A DNA stretch of 8,183 nucleotides. Origin: Bacteroidales bacterium. Lineage in GTDB: Bacteria; Bacteroidota; Bacteroidia; Bacteroidales; UBA7960. The number at the start of each line of letters is the position of its first letter. Positions within the stretch are counted from its first letter, which is position 1. Positions 5,951-8,183 of the stretch are shown piece by piece. A program made the position numbers and the translations under genes. The notes below the pieces were generated by a model. It did not search any database and was not told the origin of the DNA. It worked only from the letters and a program-made list of their open reading frames with translations. The DNA is taken from the NCBI GenBank assembly GCA_007132825.1, contig SLNX01000011.1:1-8183 (forward strand). The letters are read 5' to 3'.

Positions 5951-6589
5951 TCAGGGTAACAAATTAACGCTGGTCATTCCTCGCGAATAATCCTTGTCGA
6001 TCGTTTCCAGAACCATCCGCAGATGTTCAGGATACGCAACAAAGTCGATGGCGTTCACATCCAGAACCAGAATACGAAGATCCGGTTGTTGTTTCAGGTA
6101 ATTGAAATAGCTTTCCTGGATCCTTTCCAGGTAATCGTCGGGGATACGTTGCTCATACTCCCTGCCGCGATTCCTGATGTTCTGTTGCAACCTGTTGGTC
6201 TTTACATATAAATGAACAAGAAGGTCGGGTCGCGGAAGATTGGCGTTCATGATGTTGAACAATGTCCTGAAAAGCTGATATTCATCATCCTTTAAGGTCT
6301 TTCGCGCAAATATGAGTGATTTGTTTAAAAAGTAATCTGATATGGTAAAATCAGAAAAAAGATCCTGCCGGGCAAGTTCTGTTTTGAGCTGCTGATACCT
6401 GTCGGCCAGAAAGGAAAGTTCAAGAGGGAACGCATACTTATCCTGATCCTCATAAAACTTTGCCAGAAAAGGGTTCTCCTCAAACTGCTCAAGAATCAAC
6501 TTGCCATTAAACTGATTGGCAATTCTTGTTGCAAGCGATGTTTTTCCGGCTCCGATGTTTCCTTCGATGGCAATGTAATTGTAGCGCAT
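5951..6589 (-). CDS. Deoxynucleoside kinase family protein (212 aa)
   Basis: Member of the dNK family (deoxyadenosine/deoxyguanosine/thymidine kinase 2 type), which phosphorylates deoxynucleosides at the 5' position with ATP for nucleotide salvage. Visible motifs are the P-loop EGNIGAGKTS (9-18); LEQFEENPF (33-41), holding the catalytic glutamate region; DRYQQL (63-68); SDYFLNKSLIFAR (84-96), in the place of the ERS/DRS motif; PDLLVHLYVK (121-130); and the arginine-rich lid NRGREYEQRI (140-149). The length of 212 is normal. The substrate cannot be told from sequence alone. The ATG at 6587-6589 is immediately ahead of the P-loop strand, as usual. It begins nine bases after the folK stop, so the two form an operon with folK first. 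The stop at 5951 abuts the shared terminator. Confidence 0.9.
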   Translation of the reverse strand: MRYNYIAIEGNIGAGKTSLATRIANQFNGKLILEQFEENPFLAKFYEDQDKYAFPLELSFLADRYQQLKTELARQDLFSDFTISDYFLNKSLIFARKTLKDDEYQLFRTLFNIMNANLPRPDLLVHLYVKTNRLQQNIRNRGREYEQRIPDDYLERIQESYFNYLKQQPDLRILVLDVNAIDFVAYPEHLRMVLETIDKDYSRGMTSVNLLP

Positions 6590-6598
6590 AGTTTGTTA

Positions 6599-7114
6599 TT
6601 ATATGGGTGAAACACCCGGCTGATTTTCTGTTTTTGCTTTTTTTACCATTAATTGGTCAGGCGTATCTTGCAGCAATTGTGCCATGGTCTTGCCCATTAC
6701 CGGATGGACAAGGTCAGGGACCAGTTCGCACAATGGAATCAAAGCAAATCTTCTTAAGTGCAAACGCGGATGCGGTATAGTAATCCCCGAATCAGACAGA
6801 ACAAGGTTATCTATGAACAAGATGTCGATATCAATTGTACGATTTGTAATCGTACCAGATTGTCTTTTCCTGCCAAGCCCCGATTCAATGTCAAGCAATA
6901 CCGCCAAAAGTTCGTGAGGCTCTTGACTTACACCCAAAATAAGCAATTGGTTATAAAAAGTGCCGTGAACCCCATCCCCCCAGGCAGCGCTCTGGTATAA
7001 TGACCCTTCGGCCATTACCGAAATGCCGGCATCCTGGATCAAACCAACAGCCCTCCTGAACATCGCAGGAACATCGCCCTCATTACCTCCCAAAAGAACA
7101 TACGCCTTGTGCAT
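6599..7114 (-). CDS. folK: 2-amino-4-hydroxy-6-hydroxymethyldihydropteridine diphosphokinase (HPPK)
   Basis: HPPK transfers pyrophosphate from ATP to 6-hydroxymethyl-7,8-dihydropterin, the step before dihydropteroate synthase in folate biosynthesis; it is cytoplasmic. Key features: YVLLGGNEGD (5-14) at the N-terminus; YQSAAWG (40-46) and FYNQLL (53-58), which line the pterin pocket; LGRKR (80-84); NRTIDIDILF (91-100), with Mg-binding D95 and D97; and IPHPRLHLRRFALIPLCEL (113-131), the family signature. Length 171 is typical of the monofunctional enzyme, with no fused folB or folP. The final 15 or so residues are a polar, poorly conserved tail. The gene is the first of a two-gene unit with the deoxynucleoside kinase (9-nt gap) and is divergent from sppA. 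A TATATTTG box at 7138-7145 would drive it with a very short leader. Confidence 0.96.
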   Translation of the reverse strand: MHKAYVLLGGNEGDVPAMFRRAVGLIQDAGISVMAEGSLYQSAAWGDGVHGTFYNQLLILGVSQEPHELLAVLLDIESGLGRKRQSGTITNRTIDIDILFIDNLVLSDSGITIPHPRLHLRRFALIPLCELVPDLVHPVMGKTMAQLLQDTPDQLMVKKAKTENQPGVSPI

Positions 7115-7137
7115 ACCGCCAGATATGAATTTTCAAA

Positions 7138-7145
7138 CAAATATA
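7138..7145 (-). promoter_or_regulatory. -7 promoter box for the folK-deoxynucleoside kinase operon
   Basis: The minus strand reads TATATTTG, a full match to TAnnTTTG, placed 23 bp before the folK ATG. The leader would be roughly 15-20 nt. I see no clear TTTG -33 element at 19-21 bp, so this rests on one box in A/T-rich DNA. Confidence 0.45.
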
Positions 7146-7209
7146 CAGGACAATTTCAATATATATTCGTATTTTAGCTTTCTTTTTATCATCAATTAAA
7201 TTAAAAACC

Positions 7210-8183
7210 ATGAAGCAGTTTTTCAAATTTATGTTTGCATCCATGTTGGGGTTTTTCCTCACATTGGTGCTTGTTTTTTTTCTGACCGTTGCCATGATTG
7301 CCACATTTGCCAGCATGGCAAGTCGTGACACGGTTGCCATTGACAAGAATTCCGTTTTACATCTCGGGCTCACTACGGAGATTGTAGACAGAGGAGGACG
7401 TAATCCCTTTGATTCTTTTGATTTCATGTCGTTTTCGTTAAGTAAGTCAATCGGATTGAATGAGCTTCTTGATCAGATTGGCAGAGCGAAAGAGGATGAA
7501 AATATCAAAGGGATTTTTCTGGATGTCAGTGCCATTCCGGCAGGCTGGAGCACCCTGCACGAAGTTCGCCAGGCCCTGGATGATTTTCGGGAGTCTGGAA
7601 AGTTCGTGATAAGCTATGGTGAGTTTTACATGCAAAGCGCCTACTACCTGGCCAGTGTGGCCGATGAGATGTACCTGCATCCGGAAGGGGTCATTGATTT
7701 CAGGGGGATCAATGCAGAGCTGTTTTTCATAAAAAACATGCTCGACAAGCTTGGGATTGAACCGCAGGTGATCAGACACGGTGACTTCAAAAGTGCACTC
7801 GAGCCCCTGTTCCTCGAAGAAATGAGTCCGGAAAACCGCGAACAGACCCTGGCTTATGTCAGCGCCATCTGGAATAACATTATTGGAAACATTGCCACTT
7901 CGCGCGGTTTAACCATCAATCACCTCACTGAGGTTGCCGATGGGTTAAAAACCCGTAATGCCCAGATGGCCATTGACTATGAGATGATTGACGGCATTGC
8001 CCACAGGGATGAGATAAAAGCCATCCTTCGTGAGCGGCTGGGAATTGACGAAGATGATGACATTAGCTTTGTTTCACCAGAAAGATATGCCAAGGCCCCT
8101 CGTCCGAAAAGCATGCCGGTTCCAAGAACGCGAGACAGAATTGCCGTTGTATATGCAGCAGGAAATATCATTTCCGGTGAAGG
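7210..8183 (+). CDS. sppA: Signal peptide peptidase SppA, 67K type, N-terminal part (cut by window edge)
   Basis: The frame is open from the ATG at 7210 to the right edge, giving 324 residues of what should be a protein of nearly 600. SppA is a membrane-bound serine-lysine protease that digests leftover signal peptides. Residues 9-35 are a single hydrophobic membrane anchor. The first crotonase-like repeat follows: SIGLNELLDQIGRAKEDENI (80-99), IKGIFLDVS (99-107), QSAYYLASVADEMYLHPEG (142-160), and RHGDFKSALEPLF (189-201). K194 in this last block matches the general-base lysine of the E. coli Ser-Lys dyad. The second repeat is just beginning at IAVVYAAGNIISGE (311-324), so the nucleophile serine lies beyond the window. 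The intergenic gap to divergent folK is 95 bp. A one-mismatch -7 box, TAGCTTTC (7175-7182), is a weak promoter candidate. Confidence 0.93.
   Translation, partial: MKQFFKFMFASMLGFFLTLVLVFFLTVAMIATFASMASRDTVAIDKNSVLHLGLTTEIVDRGGRNPFDSFDFMSFSLSKSIGLNELLDQIGRAKEDENIKGIFLDVSAIPAGWSTLHEVRQALDDFRESGKFVISYGEFYMQSAYYLASVADEMYLHPEGVIDFRGINAELFFIKNMLDKLGIEPQVIRHGDFKSALEPLFLEEMSPENREQTLAYVSAIWNNIIGNIATSRGLTINHLTEVADGLKTRNAQMAIDYEMIDGIAHRDEIKAILRERLGIDEDDDISFVSPERYAKAPRPKSMPVPRTRDRIAVVYAAGNIISGE

Noticed and set aside
7083..7779. Two minus-strand open frames opposite the right-hand end
   Set aside because: They lie antisense to sppA, whose own frame is open to the window edge and carries the K194 motif.

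Overview
The window looks like chromosomal DNA from a member of the Bacteroidota (Bacteroidetes), probably the Bacteroidales side of the phylum. Three things point there: no Shine-Dalgarno motifs ahead of the genes, several clear TAnnTTTG (-7) promoter boxes, some with a TTTG/TTG element 19 bp upstream, and gene types typical of that phylum (a divergent polysaccharide deacetylase paired with a FemAB/GNAT-like protein, an OmpA-TPR lipoprotein, and a deoxynucleoside kinase next to folK). The organism is inferred from these traits and not from any database match.

Left part (1-3376, all minus strand). Reading in the direction of transcription: radC (JAMM-domain RadC protein), then a polysaccharide deacetylase-like gene and a FemAB/GNAT-like acyltransferase gene that overlap by 23 bp, then the 5' part of upp (uracil phosphoribosyltransferase), which runs off the left edge. 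A promoter and a perfect 22-bp palindrome lie between the FemAB-like gene and upp.

Middle (3431-3979, minus strand). This is a compact tRNA-Glu(UUC) - rpsT - tRNA-Glu(UUC) unit. It has one strong promoter in front and one intrinsic terminator behind, and the two tRNA genes are identical in sequence. The short spacers suggest one mixed transcript that is cut apart by tRNA processing.

Right part (4077-8183). A plus-strand gene with its own promoter encodes a 573-residue lipoprotein with an OmpA-like core and C-terminal TPR-type repeats. It ends at a bidirectional terminator shared with the convergent folK-dnk operon (folate biosynthesis and deoxynucleoside salvage). Divergent from folK is the 5' part of sppA, a membrane-anchored signal peptide peptidase cut by the right edge.

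The genes are mainly housekeeping (nucleotide salvage, folate, translation, protease) plus cell-envelope functions. No mobile element, CRISPR array, phage gene or defence system was seen. The observations most worth following are the tRNA-flanked rpsT unit, the OmpA-like lipoprotein that lacks the usual peptidoglycan-binding aspartate, and the overlapping deacetylase/FemAB-like pair.
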